Below are positions 45,277 through 54,805 of a stretch of 64,000 bases of DNA, piece by piece; positions within the stretch are counted from its first letter, which is position 1; each line of letters begins with the position of its first letter. The notes beneath the pieces were generated by a model. The model was not told the DNA's origin. It saw only the letters and a list, made by a program, of their open reading frames with translations, and did not search any database. The position numbers were made by a program, and so were the translations under genes. The DNA comes from Geminicoccaceae bacterium (GTDB taxonomy: Bacteria; Pseudomonadota; Alphaproteobacteria; Geminicoccales; Geminicoccaceae): the NCBI GenBank assembly GCA_028285265.1, contig JANQPX010000030.1:62001-126000 (forward strand), in the 5' to 3' direction.

Positions 45277-46308
45277 TCAGGTTGATTGGTCTTGGTTGTC
45301 GCCTTGCTGCGTCTTTGCAGACAGGTCACGCCAGAAGTGGCAGGCGACCTCGTGCCCATCATCGACTGGCCCGAGAGCGGGCACCTCAGCCACGCATCGA
45401 TCTTGGGCATAACGACAACGGGTTCGAAAGATGCAGCCAGAGGGTGGGTCCAGCGGTGAGGGGAGGTCACCTTCGAGGACGATTCGTTTTTTTTGCCGCT
45501 CGAGCACCGGATCAGGGATGGGCACGGCGGAAATGAGGGCCTGGGTGTAGGGATGACGCGGCGCCTGGTAAAGCCTGTCGCGGTTCGCAATTTCCATGAC
45601 CTTGCCAAGATAGAGCACCAGAATGCGATGGCTGATATGGCGGACAATCGAAAGATCATGACTGATAAAAAGAAGCGAGAGGCTGAAGTCGGCCTGAAGC
45701 TTCATCAGGAGGTTGACGATCTGGCCTTGGATCGAGACATCAAGCGCTGAAACCGGTTCGTCACAAACGATCAGTTGCGGTCGGAGGATCATGGCGCGCG
45801 CGATGCCAACCCGCTGACATTGGCCACCTGAGAATTCATGAGGGTAGCGATTGATCATGGACGGCAAGAGACCGGTTTGGTCCATTGCATCCTCGACTCG
45901 CGCTTGGATCTCGGCTCTGGAAAGACGTGGCTCGTGGGTGATCAATGGCTCCGCGATGATCGCGCCGATCGTCATCCGCGGGTTCAGCGATGCGAGCGGA
46001 TCTTGAAAGATGATCTGGATATTGCGCCGTTCGGCGCGAAGCTGGTTTTGATCGAGGCTAAGAAAGTCTTGACCTAGCCAAGCGACACGCCCTGCGGTTG
46101 GCTCGATTAAGCGCAGCACGGCGCGCCCCAAGGTCGACTTGCCACAGCCACTCTCACCGACGATACCAAGGGTCTCGCCTGGGCTGAGTGAAAAACTCAC
46201 TCCATCCACAGCCCGCAACACCAGGCGCTGGCCACCAACGATCCCGCCCGTCTGGATCTGGAAGTGCACCGCCAAGTTCTCGACCTGAAGAATTGGGTCG
46301 CCGTTCAT
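45277..46308 (-). CDS. oppF: Dipeptide/oligopeptide ABC transporter ATP-binding protein (OppF/DppF)
   Basis: This is a cytoplasmic ATPase of a peptide importer. Walker A is GESGCGKST, the signature [15 protein letters not shown] and Walker [13 protein letters not shown]. The C-terminal oligopeptide/dipeptide domain has its Cys-rich motif [15 protein letters not shown]. The ATG at 46308 overlaps the oppD stop (ATGA), giving 343 aa; an upstream extension to 46380 lies within oppD. The extra loop [14 protein letters not shown] is usual for OppF. Confidence 0.92.
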   Translation of the reverse strand: MNGDPILQVENLAVHFQIQTGGIVGGQRLVLRAVDGVSFSLSPGETLGIVGESGCGKSTLGRAVLRLIEPTAGRVAWLGQDFLSLDQNQLRAERRNIQIIFQDPLASLNPRMTIGAIIAEPLITHEPRLSRAEIQARVEDAMDQTGLLPSMINRYPHEFSGGQCQRVGIARAMILRPQLIVCDEPVSALDVSIQGQIVNLLMKLQADFSLSLLFISHDLSIVRHISHRILVLYLGKVMEIANRDRLYQAPRHPYTQALISAVPIPDPVLERQKKRIVLEGDLPSPLDPPSGCIFRTRCRYAQDRCVAEVPALGPVDDGHEVACHFWRDLSAKTQQGDNQDQST

Positions 46309-47270
46309 GGCAAGCCCTCGAAATGACAGGCTTTCGAGCGACCTTTGCCGATCGCATGAAGGGCGGGCACATCCTCGCAACGCTCAAATCGCTGTTTACA
46401 GCGGGGGGCAAAGGCGCAACCTCTTGGTAGGGCCTGGAGATTCGGCGGTTGTCCGGGGATGGTTGCGAGAGCTTCGACCCGTGTTTCATCCAGGCGCGGC
46501 GAGGATTGCAGCAACCCTTTCGTGTAGGGGTGAGCCGGTGTTGCGAATACAGGATCGACTGGCCCTTCCTCGACGATCCGGCCGCCATACATGACCAACA
46601 GCCGATCGGCCAGGCCGGCGATCACCCCGAGATCATGGGTGATGAGAAGGATCGCCATCTCATGCTCATGCTTGAGTTGGCGAAGCAGTTCCAGAATCTG
46701 CGCTTGCACGGTGACATCGAGCGCTGTCGTCGGCTCATCGGCGATCAACAGTTTCGGCTCGCAGAGAAGGGCGATCGCGATCATCACCCGTTGGCGCATG
46801 CCACCTGAGAATTCGTGTGGATAGAGATCTATCCGGTTCCTAGCATCAGGGATACCGACCAGATCGAGCAGCTCTATGCTCTTTTGCCGGGCGCTTAAGG
46901 TGTCCATCCCTTTATGCTCAATCAGGACCTCGGTCATTTGTCGCGAAATCTTGAGGTAAGGATTAAGCGCCGTCATCGGATCTTGAAAGATCATGGCGAT
47001 ATCGACGCCGCGAATTGCGTTCATCTCCGTTGTCGACAGCCCGATGAGATCGTGCTTGCCAAACCGTGCCCTGCCGCGCACCCGACCGTTCTTAGCAAGC
47101 AAGCCCATGACGGCGAGGACAGTCTGAGATTTGCCAGAGCCGCTTTCCCCCACGAGCCCGACAGTCTCGCCGGCATCGATTTGAAACGCGATTCGATCGG
47201 CTGCGGTGACCTCGCCATCAGATGTCGTGAAGTGGATCGATAGGTCGGCGACCTCGAGTAGCGGTTTCAT
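46305..47270 (-). CDS. oppD: Dipeptide/oligopeptide ABC transporter ATP-binding protein (OppD/DppD)
   Basis: This is the second ATPase of the peptide importer, 321 aa. Walker A is [13 protein letters not shown], the signature [15 protein letters not shown] and Walker [15 protein letters not shown]. The C-terminal motif [15 protein letters not shown] is the peptide-transporter-specific Cys cluster found next to iron-sulfur binding in some members. It starts three bases after the oppC stop. Confidence 0.93.
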   Translation of the reverse strand: MKPLLEVADLSIHFTTSDGEVTAADRIAFQIDAGETVGLVGESGSGKSQTVLAVMGLLAKNGRVRGRARFGKHDLIGLSTTEMNAIRGVDIAMIFQDPMTALNPYLKISRQMTEVLIEHKGMDTLSARQKSIELLDLVGIPDARNRIDLYPHEFSGGMRQRVMIAIALLCEPKLLIADEPTTALDVTVQAQILELLRQLKHEHEMAILLITHDLGVIAGLADRLLVMYGGRIVEEGPVDPVFATPAHPYTKGLLQSSPRLDETRVEALATIPGQPPNLQALPRGCAFAPRCKQRFERCEDVPALHAIGKGRSKACHFEGLP

Positions 47271-47273
47271 CGC

Positions 47274-48161
47274 TCACCTGTCTTTTGGATCGAGTGCATC
47301 GCGCAGGCCATCGCCAATGAAATTGAAGCAAAAGAGAGTCAGCGCCAAAAAGATTGCTGGGAAGATGAGCATCCAAGGCGCGCTCTCCATGGTCTCGGCG
47401 CCTTCAGAGATCAGCACGCCCCAGCTGGTCAACGGCTCCTGCACACCGAGGCCGAGGAAAGAGAGGAGGCTTTCTAAGAGGATCACCTGCGGGATGGTGA
47501 GGGTCATATAGACGATCACCGGCCCCAGCAGATTTGGCACGATGTGACGTCGAATAATCGCCGCATTGGAAACGCCAGCTGCGCGTGCCGCTTCGACGAA
47601 TTCTCGGTTCTTGATGGAGAGTGTCTGCCCGCGGACAATCCGCGCCATGGTCAGCCACTCCACGGCACCGATCGCGACGAAGATCAGAAAGATTTGGCGC
47701 CCGAACACCACCATCAAAATGATGACGAAGAAGGTGAAGGGGAGAGCGTAGATGATATCGACGATACGCATCATGACATCGTCAATGCGGCCACCACTAT
47801 AGCCAGCGATCGCGCCATATGTGACGCCAATGACCAGTGCTACCAGGCTCGCGAGAATGCCAACCATGAGGGAGATGCGGCCGCCATAGAGCGTCCTGAT
47901 AAAGAGATCCCGTCCATTGCCGTCCGTGCCAAACCAGTGCGCATTGTCGATGTCAGGCGGCGCTTGTATGCGATCCCAGTAGATCTCGTCCATCGGATGT
48001 GGGCTCAGGAGCGGCGCCAGGATCGAGAGCATGGCAATCACCGCGATGATCACCATCGAGGTCATCGCCGCTTTGTTCTGCTTCAGTCGATGCCAGGCAT
48101 CTTGCCAAAGGCTCCGGGCCGCTGTCCGTTCGAGTGGTTTTGTGTCGGCCAAGCTACTCAT
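47274..48161 (-). CDS. oppC: Peptide ABC transporter permease (OppC/DppC)
   Basis: This is an inner-membrane permease with an N-terminal OppC domain (WQDAWHRLKQNKAAMTS), a first helix VIIAVIAMLSILAPLLSP, and the conserved HWFGTDGNGRDLFIRTLYGGRISL. The EAA-type loop reads EAARAAGVSNAAIIRRHIVPN. The ATG at 48161 (MSSLADT) gives 295 aa; a frame to 48218 is also open. The ~90-bp gap to oppB holds nothing recognisable. Confidence 0.92.
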   Translation of the reverse strand: MSSLADTKPLERTAARSLWQDAWHRLKQNKAAMTSMVIIAVIAMLSILAPLLSPHPMDEIYWDRIQAPPDIDNAHWFGTDGNGRDLFIRTLYGGRISLMVGILASLVALVIGVTYGAIAGYSGGRIDDVMMRIVDIIYALPFTFFVIILMVVFGRQIFLIFVAIGAVEWLTMARIVRGQTLSIKNREFVEAARAAGVSNAAIIRRHIVPNLLGPVIVYMTLTIPQVILLESLLSFLGLGVQEPLTSWGVLISEGAETMESAPWMLIFPAIFLALTLFCFNFIGDGLRDALDPKDR

Positions 48162-48254
48162 GAAGAGATGTCCGACACGGGAAGATCGCCACCGACGTGA
48201 TGTTCTGGTTCGGCCCAAGGCTCGCGGTCAGCGGCCGCAGTTGCGATCTGGCGA

Positions 48255-49178
48255 TCATCGCTGTTTTACTTTCGGATCGAGGAAGCCGTAGAGCATATCC
48301 ACGATAAGATTGAGCATAAGGATCAAAAGCGCATAGACAATGACTGTGCCCATCACGAGGGTATAGTCACGATTGAGCGCACCTTGAATGAAGTAGCGAC
48401 CGATACCGGGAATGCCAAAAATCTGCTCGATCACAAGCGACCCACTAATCAGCTGAGCACTTGCCGGACCTAGATAGGAGATAACGGGAAGCAGGGCTCC
48501 CTTGAGCGCATGCCGGACGACAACGATTTGCTCGCGCAGCCCCTTGGCACGTGCCGTGCGGATGAAGTTAGCGCTGAGCGTTTCGATCATGCTGCCGCGG
48601 GTCAGGCGCGCGATGTAAGCGATTTGTGGAAGAGCGAGCGCGACGACCGGAAGGAGCATGTTCCGAAAGGACCCGCCTCCCCAACCGGCGACGGGTAGAA
48701 TGCCTAGAAACACCCCAAAGACAAGGGTGAGAAGCGGTGCCATGACAAAGTTGGGAATTGCAATGCCAGTCATGGCGGTCGCCATCACAGCATGGTCAAG
48801 TGCCGTATTTTGGCGAAGGGCGGCGATCGTGCCGAGCATGATGCCAATGATGATCGCTAAAAGAATGGCTGAGCCGCCGACCTGTAAGCTCGGGACAAAT
48901 CCGGTGATTAAGAGTTCAGAAACAGTGAAATCCCGGTATTTGAAGCTTGGCCCGAAATCACCCTGTAGGACTCCGGTTAGATAGCGCCAATATTGGATGA
49001 GCAGAGGTTGATCGAGGTCATAAGCGGCGAGAACGTTCTTCTCAATCTGTGGAGGCAGCGCTCGTTCCTGGTCGAACGGGCCGCCGGGTGCGATGCGCAT
49101 CATAAAAAAGGCGATGGTGATCACCACGAGAAGGGTGGGAATGCTGATCAGCAATCGCCGAAGAAGAAAACTCGCCAT
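48255..49178 (-). CDS. oppB: Peptide ABC transporter permease (OppB/DppB)
   Basis: This is the partner permease, 307 aa. The N-terminal membrane helix is LISIPTLLVVITIAFFMMRI, followed by PGGPFDQER and the LDQPLLIQYWRYL periplasmic loop. The coupling loop reads FIRTARAKGLREQIVVVRHALKGALLP. The C-terminal helix precedes LYGFLDPKVK, as is standard in OppB. It is 53 bp downstream of oppA. Confidence 0.93.
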   Translation of the reverse strand: MASFLLRRLLISIPTLLVVITIAFFMMRIAPGGPFDQERALPPQIEKNVLAAYDLDQPLLIQYWRYLTGVLQGDFGPSFKYRDFTVSELLITGFVPSLQVGGSAILLAIIIGIMLGTIAALRQNTALDHAVMATAMTGIAIPNFVMAPLLTLVFGVFLGILPVAGWGGGSFRNMLLPVVALALPQIAYIARLTRGSMIETLSANFIRTARAKGLREQIVVVRHALKGALLPVISYLGPASAQLISGSLVIEQIFGIPGIGRYFIQGALNRDYTLVMGTVIVYALLILMLNLIVDMLYGFLDPKVKQR

Positions 49179-49231
49179 ATGTCGGACATGTCAGGCGGCC
49201 AGCCCAAGGTTGGTGCTGGCCGCCCTCGACG

Positions 49232-50833
49232 CTATTCAGACAAGCTTAGAAAACGGGTGCGGTGGATGTCCTTGGTATTGTCGACATAGCCCTGAATTTT
49301 GGTCGAAACCAAGTTTTTCGAAACATAGTAGTAGATGGGGATATTAGGCATTTCGGTCATGGCGATGGCTTCCGCTTGCCGCATCAGGCTATTGCGTGCG
49401 GCCGGATCGGTCTCGACATCCGCCTCGTCCATGAGCGCGTCATAGTCAGCATGGGAGAACTCCGCATAATTCAACGGGCCCGTGTCCGTCTCCATCAGGT
49501 ACAAGAAGTTCTGGGGGTCATTGTAATCCGCGATCCAACCCGCGCGGGCGATCTCGAAATTGCCTTGCTGTAGGTCGTTGTAGTGCACTTTGACCTCAGC
49601 ATTAAAGAGCTCCGCCTGGACGCCAATCGCCTTCCACATGGCGGCTGCAGCGATCGCGACTTTTTTGTGGTTTTCCGAGGTGTTGTAGCGGAGTTGTAGC
49701 TCCAATGGCCGATCTGGACCGTAGCCTGCACCTTCAAGAAGCTCGCGGGCTTTGGCGACGCGATCCTCATAAGCCATGTCCTTCCAATCGACATAGGCGG
49801 GCTCGCCATAATCACCGGCATTGGGCGGTACGAAGCTATAGGCCGGAAGCTCGCCGGTCTTAAGAACCTTGTCCGTGATCGCGGTTCGATCAATCGCCAT
49901 AGCGAGCGCCTGACGGACGTCGGCATTGTCGAAGGGGGGCTTCGACGTATTGATGGGATAGTAGTAGATCCCGAGATAGGGACTGATCCGCGTCTCGCTA
50001 GGGAGGTTTTCCTTGAGCCAATCGATCTGTTCAGAAGCGAAATCATACTGCATGTCAATTTCGCCTGCACGGAACTGCTTGGTCGCAGCGTTGCGCTCTT
50101 CCGCTGGGAAATAAGTGACTGTGTCGATCGCGACATTCGCGGCATCGTAAAACGCCTCGTTTTTCACGGACTTCACATGGGTATTGGGTACCCATTCGGT
50201 CACGGTATAGGCGCCATTAGAAACGATGTTCTCAGGCTTCACCCAGTCTTCACCTAGTTCCTCGATCTTATGTTTTGGAATAGGGAAGGCAGTATAGTGG
50301 GTGAGTTGTTCGATAAAGTATGGGGCGGGATATTCAAGGGTGATTTCTAGCGTTTTCTCGTCGATTGCCTTGACGCCGAGACTCGTCATGTCGTCGATCG
50401 CGCCTTCATTCAGTGCCTTGGCGTTCTTGAGCGTGTAGAGGATTGAGGCGTATTTGGCCGCTGTTTCCGGCGCGAGCAAGCGGCGCATCGCGAAGACAAA
50501 ATCGTCAGCGGTCACGGGCACGCCGTCGGACCAATTGTGGTCGCGTAGCGTAAAGGTGTAGACCAACCCGTCATCGCTCACGGTCCAGCTTTCGGCAGCC
50601 CCTGGAACGACCGAGGCATCAGCTGCCTCCGTGGTAAGGCCGAGGAACATATCGCCGATAATGCGATTTTCCCAGGTGCCGGATGCGTGATGCGGGTCGA
50701 GCGTGTCTGGTTCGCCGGCATTCGCGACGCGAAGTTCGGCAGCGGTGAGTGGCGAGAGTGCGAAGAGACCGATCGCTGTGGCGGTCAACAGGCCAATCGC
50801 GTTCTGTCGGCTCGAAAGGACTTCTCGAATCAT
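49232..50833 (-). CDS. oppA: Peptide ABC transporter periplasmic substrate-binding protein (OppA-like)
   Basis: This is a family-5 extracellular solute-binding protein, 533 aa. A signal peptide spans ~residues 10-31 (AIGLLTATAIGLFALSPLTAAE). The mature start ELRVANAGEPDTLDPHHASGTWENRI and the SWTVSDDGLVYTFTLRDHNWSDG, NADVRQALAMAIDR and FEIARAGWIADYNDPQNFL motifs are characteristic of OppA. It probably binds oligopeptides. It is the first gene of the five-gene operon. Confidence 0.93.
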   Translation of the reverse strand: MIREVLSSRQNAIGLLTATAIGLFALSPLTAAELRVANAGEPDTLDPHHASGTWENRIIGDMFLGLTTEAADASVVPGAAESWTVSDDGLVYTFTLRDHNWSDGVPVTADDFVFAMRRLLAPETAAKYASILYTLKNAKALNEGAIDDMTSLGVKAIDEKTLEITLEYPAPYFIEQLTHYTAFPIPKHKIEELGEDWVKPENIVSNGAYTVTEWVPNTHVKSVKNEAFYDAANVAIDTVTYFPAEERNAATKQFRAGEIDMQYDFASEQIDWLKENLPSETRISPYLGIYYYPINTSKPPFDNADVRQALAMAIDRTAITDKVLKTGELPAYSFVPPNAGDYGEPAYVDWKDMAYEDRVAKARELLEGAGYGPDRPLELQLRYNTSENHKKVAIAAAAMWKAIGVQAELFNAEVKVHYNDLQQGNFEIARAGWIADYNDPQNFLYLMETDTGPLNYAEFSHADYDALMDEADVETDPAARNSLMRQAEAIAMTEMPNIPIYYYVSKNLVSTKIQGYVDNTKDIHRTRFLSLSE

Positions 50834-51074
50834 CGTGGACCTCCGCTATTCGATGTCTTGATTGCATGCATGTCTTTTCTAAACCCTAACATGACCACAC
50901 GCCGTCTCAACCGAAAAGCCGAGGTCCTATCACTTCGTGATGGGCGATCAGGGTTTTGCGTGCGAACGCTCGCCCCACTCGCGATATCGGCGGCAGGGAG
51001 GCGACGTCAAAGTCGGTACAAATCAGTGCCGGACTGGTAGGGATGGAGAACCTTGTCTTCAACAGGATAAGCAT

Positions 51075-51644
51075 ATGGCGTGCAAGCTCGAACAGACTCT
51101 TATCGACATGATCTGCGCCGATACGGCTATGCTCGACGTTCTAAGGGGCGTGCGCTCGCTCGAGCTGCCCGATAGTTGGGCGGCAGCTGGCTTCATTCGA
51201 AACTGTGTTTGGGACAGGCTGCATGCCTTCAAGGAACCGACACCCCTCAACGACATCGACGTTGTATATTTCGATCCGACGGATTTGAACAAAGAGACCG
51301 AAAAGCAGTTTGAGGCGATCTTAGAGGAAGCTTTGCCCGGCAAGCCCTGGTCCGTCAAAAATCAAGCGCGCATGGCCGCCGTCAACGGCGATCCACCCTA
51401 TCGTGACAGCGCCCATGCGCTTGCCTGTTGGTGTGAGACACCCACGCCGATCGGTGCTCGCCTCACGTCGGATGATCAAATTGAGCTGATCGCTCCTCTT
51501 GGTCTTGGTGATCTCTTTGATCTTATTGTCCGTCCAACACCCCATGCCCATGCCCATCTTGATAAGCTTGCGCAATATCGCGAACGCATGGCAAGGAAGG
51601 ACTGGCCGCGCTTTTGGCCAAAGGTTAAGGTGTTGAATCTCTGA
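51075..51644 (+). CDS. Nucleotidyltransferase family protein (uncharacterised)
   Basis: This 189-aa protein resembles a family of nucleotidyltransferase-like proteins of unknown function. The motif AAGFIRNCVWDRLHAF is followed by LNDIDVVYFDPTDLN, where the D-x-D could be the metal site. The conserved C-terminal half includes APLGLGDLFDLIVRPTP. The ATG at 51075 has AGGA nine bases upstream, so I prefer it to the longer frame beginning at 50937. The biological substrate is unknown. It lies 20 bp before the SLC13-type transporter, possibly in the same transcript. Confidence 0.78.
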   Translation: MACKLEQTLIDMICADTAMLDVLRGVRSLELPDSWAAAGFIRNCVWDRLHAFKEPTPLNDIDVVYFDPTDLNKETEKQFEAILEEALPGKPWSVKNQARMAAVNGDPPYRDSAHALACWCETPTPIGARLTSDDQIELIAPLGLGDLFDLIVRPTPHAHAHLDKLAQYRERMARKDWPRFWPKVKVLNL

Positions 51645-51664
51645 GACTATCTTCGGGCCGAAGC

Positions 51665-53449
51665 GTGATCGACGATCAGACCTTTCTTTTTGTTCTTCTG
51701 TTTTTCGTCTTCGTATTCCTGATCTGGGGACGGTGGCGCTACGACCTCATTGCTTTTGGTGCGCTTTGCCTCGCGCTGATTTGGGGCGTTGTGCCAAAAG
51801 AGGACGCCTTTTCCGGATTTGGCCATCCCGCCACGGTGATCATCGCCCTCGTCCTCATCGTGAGTCGAGCCCTGTCGAATTCGGGCGCGATCGAGCTTCT
51901 CGCTCGCTATGTCGTTGACGCATCGAGATCCCTTGCCGGCCACATCAGCATCATGTCTGGGCTCGCCGCTGGGCTTTCTGCTGTCATGAACAATGTCGCA
52001 GCCCTTGCCCTTCTGATGCCAATCGATCTGCAGGCTGCGAGCAAGGCGAAGCGCAGTCCCGCACTGACCCTTATGCCGATATCCTTCGCCTCGATTCTGG
52101 GCGGCATGATCACGCTTATCGGCACACCACCTAACATCGTGATTGCCGAGTTTCGAGGAACGGTGCCTGGTCTCGACCAACCTTTTGCTATGTTCGACTT
52201 TGCTCCCGTCGGTGTGGTTTGTGCGCTCGTCGGGGTCGTTTTCATCACGCTGGTTGGGTGGCGACTTATTCCGGCCGCGCGAAGCGAACATGGTGACGGG
52301 AGTGGGCATTTTGATCTCGAAGCCTATGTCGCCGAACTCCGCGTGTCATCGGGATCGAAAGCGATTGGTAAGATTGTACGCGAGCTGGACGATGTGGCGG
52401 ATGATAACGAGGCATCGATCATAGGCTTGATTCGCGATGGCGAGCGTCTGCGTGGCATGGCGAGGCGCGCGACGATCCTAGAAGGCGATATCTTGGTGGT
52501 CGAAGCAGCGCCAGGTGCTTTGGATAAGTTGGCCGGAGCGTTGGATCTTGAGATTACGTCGAGCGATATGGCCAAAGCGATTCTCGACGGCACCGACGTC
52601 CAGATGATTGAAGTTGTCGTCCCAGAGGGGGCGCCTATCGAGGGACGGTCGGCCCTAACGCTTGGCATGCTGTATCGCTACGGCATCAGTCTTCTCGGTG
52701 TTTCTCGACAAGGCAGGCGCTTCACCGAGCGTGTTCGTCGCTTAAAGATTGAAGCTGGCGACGTGCTCCTCTTTCTTGGTCCCAGTGAACGTATGGACGA
52801 GGTTACCAGCATCACTGGGACGTTGCCGCTTGCTGAGCGCGGTCTCCAGGTGATCCAACGAGAGAAGGCAGGACTTGCCGTCGCGATCTTTGCCGGCGCT
52901 GTCCTCTTGGCAAGTTTCGGCCTTCTCTATTTGCCGATCGCTCTTGCTGCGGCCGTTGTGCTGATGGTTCTTTTCAACATTGTCCCCCTTCGCCAGATCT
53001 ACCAGTCGATTGAATGGCCGGTGATCGTACTGCTGGGGTCAATGATCCCTATTGGCGCGGCGCTTGAAGCCAGCGGCGGAACAGCGCTGATCGCGGGCTC
53101 GATCGTTACCTTTGCTGAAGGTTATGCACCCTGGGTGATCCTTACAATTCTTATCGTCGTCACGATGACTCTTTCCGATGTCATGAACAACACTGCCACA
53201 GCCGTGATTGCGGCGCCGATTGCTGTCGACATCGCCACACGGCTGAATGTCAGCCCAGATCCCTTCTTGATGGGCGTTGCGGTTGCCGCAAGTTGCGCTT
53301 TTCTCACGCCGATTGGCCACAAGAACAATACCTTGATTATGGGCCCCGGCGGTTATCGGTTCGGTGATTATTGGCGCATGGGTCTACCGCTTGAACTTCT
53401 GATCATCGCCGTTGCAGTTCCGACGATTCTTGTTGTTTGGCCGTTATGA
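51665..53449 (+). CDS. SLC13/DASS-type transporter with two internal TrkA-C (RCK-C) domains
   Basis: This 594-aa membrane protein has N-terminal helices through residue ~200 and C-terminal helices from ~400. Between them are two soluble RCK-C-like domains (IGLIRDGERLRGMARRATILEGDILVVE and YGISLLGVSRQGRRFTERVR). The transport signatures are MNNVAALALLMPI with IGTPPNIVIAEF in the first half and MNNTATAVIAAPIAVDIA with LTPIGHKNNTL in the second. They match sodium:dicarboxylate/sulfate symporters or citrate transporters. The start is GTG at 51665. The substrate (sulfate, dicarboxylate, citrate) cannot be set from sequence. A terminator follows at 53500. Confidence 0.87.
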   Translation: MIDDQTFLFVLLFFVFVFLIWGRWRYDLIAFGALCLALIWGVVPKEDAFSGFGHPATVIIALVLIVSRALSNSGAIELLARYVVDASRSLAGHISIMSGLAAGLSAVMNNVAALALLMPIDLQAASKAKRSPALTLMPISFASILGGMITLIGTPPNIVIAEFRGTVPGLDQPFAMFDFAPVGVVCALVGVVFITLVGWRLIPAARSEHGDGSGHFDLEAYVAELRVSSGSKAIGKIVRELDDVADDNEASIIGLIRDGERLRGMARRATILEGDILVVEAAPGALDKLAGALDLEITSSDMAKAILDGTDVQMIEVVVPEGAPIEGRSALTLGMLYRYGISLLGVSRQGRRFTERVRRLKIEAGDVLLFLGPSERMDEVTSITGTLPLAERGLQVIQREKAGLAVAIFAGAVLLASFGLLYLPIALAAAVVLMVLFNIVPLRQIYQSIEWPVIVLLGSMIPIGAALEASGGTALIAGSIVTFAEGYAPWVILTILIVVTMTLSDVMNNTATAVIAAPIAVDIATRLNVSPDPFLMGVAVAASCAFLTPIGHKNNTLIMGPGGYRFGDYWRMGLPLELLIIAVAVPTILVVWPL

Positions 53450-53499
53450 TCGACCGACCGATCGTCGTGGTCACCAACATCGTAAGCATGGTTGGACGC

Positions 53500-53527
53500 A
53501 AAAAAGGCCGCAGAAGCGGCCTTTTTT
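53500..53527. terminator. Bidirectional intrinsic terminator
   Basis: A perfect GGCCGC/GCGGCC stem (53506-53511 and 53516-53521) with AGAA loop is flanked by six A's on the left and six T's on the right. It can therefore end both the SLC13 transcript (plus) and the carD transcript (minus). Confidence 0.93.
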
Positions 53528-53549
53528 GTAAGATATAAGGAGAACGACG

Positions 53550-54050
53550 TTAGGCTGCGGCAGCGAGCACCTTTTGCAGCTTTTCAGTCGCCATATCCTC
53601 ATCGATCCGCTCAATCGCAGCGACTTCACGTGCCAAACGCTCTAGAGCAGCGCGGTACATCTGGCGCTCACTATAGCTCTGTTCAGCGTCTTCGCCTTTA
53701 TGGAGCTCACGCACCACTTCAGCAATCGACACGGGATCACCAGAATTGATCTTGGCCTCGTACTCCTGGGCGCGCCGACTCCACATCACGGTACGCTTCG
53801 GCCGCGGCCGAGCCTTCAAAGCGTTCATCGCTGTTTGGATCTTATCCTTGCTCGAAAGCTTGCGCATGCCAGATTTCGGTGCTTTGGCAACAGGCACGCG
53901 AAGGATCAAACGATCCTGTTCAAACGACACAACGTACATTTCAAGCATGTCACCGGCGATTTCTTGCTTCTCAATCGCCTTGATCTGACCAACGCCATGC
54001 GACGGATAGACCACGTAATCATCCGCGGCAAAGGCCATGTCCTTACCCAT
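53550..54050 (-). CDS. carD: CarD-family transcriptional regulator
   Basis: This 166-aa protein has an N-terminal Tudor-like RNA-polymerase interaction domain (YVVYPSHGVGQIKAIEKQEI) and a helical C-terminal DNA-binding domain with VMWSRRAQEYEAKINSGDP and YSERQMYRAALERLAREVA. In alphaproteobacteria CarD/CdnL stabilises open promoter complexes, notably at growth-related genes. The start could be either of two ATGs four codons apart. fdxA lies upstream on the same strand, separated by a 249-bp leader with two inverted repeats. Confidence 0.93.
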   Translation of the reverse strand: MGKDMAFAADDYVVYPSHGVGQIKAIEKQEIAGDMLEMYVVSFEQDRLILRVPVAKAPKSGMRKLSSKDKIQTAMNALKARPRPKRTVMWSRRAQEYEAKINSGDPVSIAEVVRELHKGEDAEQSYSERQMYRAALERLAREVAAIERIDEDMATEKLQKVLAAAA

Positions 54051-54130
54051 AAAGATTGACTCCTACCTACTTGATCCGGCATGAGCAAAGGCTGGCTCAG
54101 AAAAGCGCCGCCAGACCCTGCCTATGGGAA

Positions 54131-54165
54131 CGGAAACCGCGTTTTTTTGAACGGCGGGGTTTCCG
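54131..54165 (-). promoter_or_regulatory. Hairpin between fdxA and carD
   Basis: CGGAAACC and GGTTTCCG form 8-bp arms around a 19-base loop. On the minus strand it would lie in the carD leader or just after the fdxA transcript. There is no following U-run, so terminator function is uncertain. Confidence 0.4.
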
Positions 54166-54188
54166 CTTTGATGACCAGATTTTGATTG

Positions 54189-54216
54189 TTAACCAATATA
54201 TCATAGAATTGGTTAA
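54189..54216. promoter_or_regulatory. Inverted repeat upstream of carD
   Basis: Perfect 9-bp arms TTAACCAAT and ATTGGTTAA are separated by 10 bases. On the minus strand the spacer contains TATGAT, resembling a -10 box. It could be an operator over the carD promoter. Confidence 0.45.
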
Positions 54217-54299
54217 AAATACAATCCTTTTCGCTTTGGCCTGGAAAGAAGCCGCCTGGCAATCAGTCGACTTGTCAACGCGTTACACGGATCTGTTGA

Positions 54300-54641
54300 T
54301 CAAGCAGCACTACCGGGCTTCTCGCTGAAGAATTTCTCAAACTTGCCTTCGACCTCCTTATAGTCGTCGGCATCAGCAGGCGGTTCGCCTTTTCTATTGA
54401 TATTTGGCCAGGGACCGGTTGAGAATTTACGATTAAGTTCGAGCCATTTTTCGGCTTCTGGCTCCGTGTCTGGCAAAATCGCTTCTTCCGGACATTCAGG
54501 CTCGCATACGCCGCAATCGATGCACTCATCCGGATTAATCACCAGCATGTTCTCGCCCTCGTAAAAGCAATCCACAGGGCAGACTTCGACGCAATCCATA
54601 TACTTGCATCGGATGCAGGCTTCGATGACGACGTAGGTCAT
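54300..54641 (-). CDS. fdxA: Ferredoxin FdxA (7Fe type)
   Basis: This 113-aa small electron carrier has the cysteine pattern of a 3Fe-4S/4Fe-4S ferredoxin: [18 protein letters not shown] then [12 protein letters not shown]. The C-terminal ~50 residues, with [15 protein letters not shown], are typical of alphaproteobacterial FdxA. The electron partner is unknown. The gene stands alone upstream of carD, a common local pairing. Confidence 0.95.
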   Translation of the reverse strand: MTYVVIEACIRCKYMDCVEVCPVDCFYEGENMLVINPDECIDCGVCEPECPEEAILPDTEPEAEKWLELNRKFSTGPWPNINRKGEPPADADDYKEVEGKFEKFFSEKPGSAA

Positions 54642-54805
54642 GGGGGCTCCACGAGATTTTTCTTAACTTTGCGCGATACACCACGCCCTATTTGGCTGTT
54701 GTCGACGATCTTGTCCAGAGCTCGCGCAATCACAGTTCAGAGCCCCATCCGATCATGCTTAACGCTGCCGAACCAATTGTCGACTGGTTCGGTTAAGCCA
54801 TGCAT

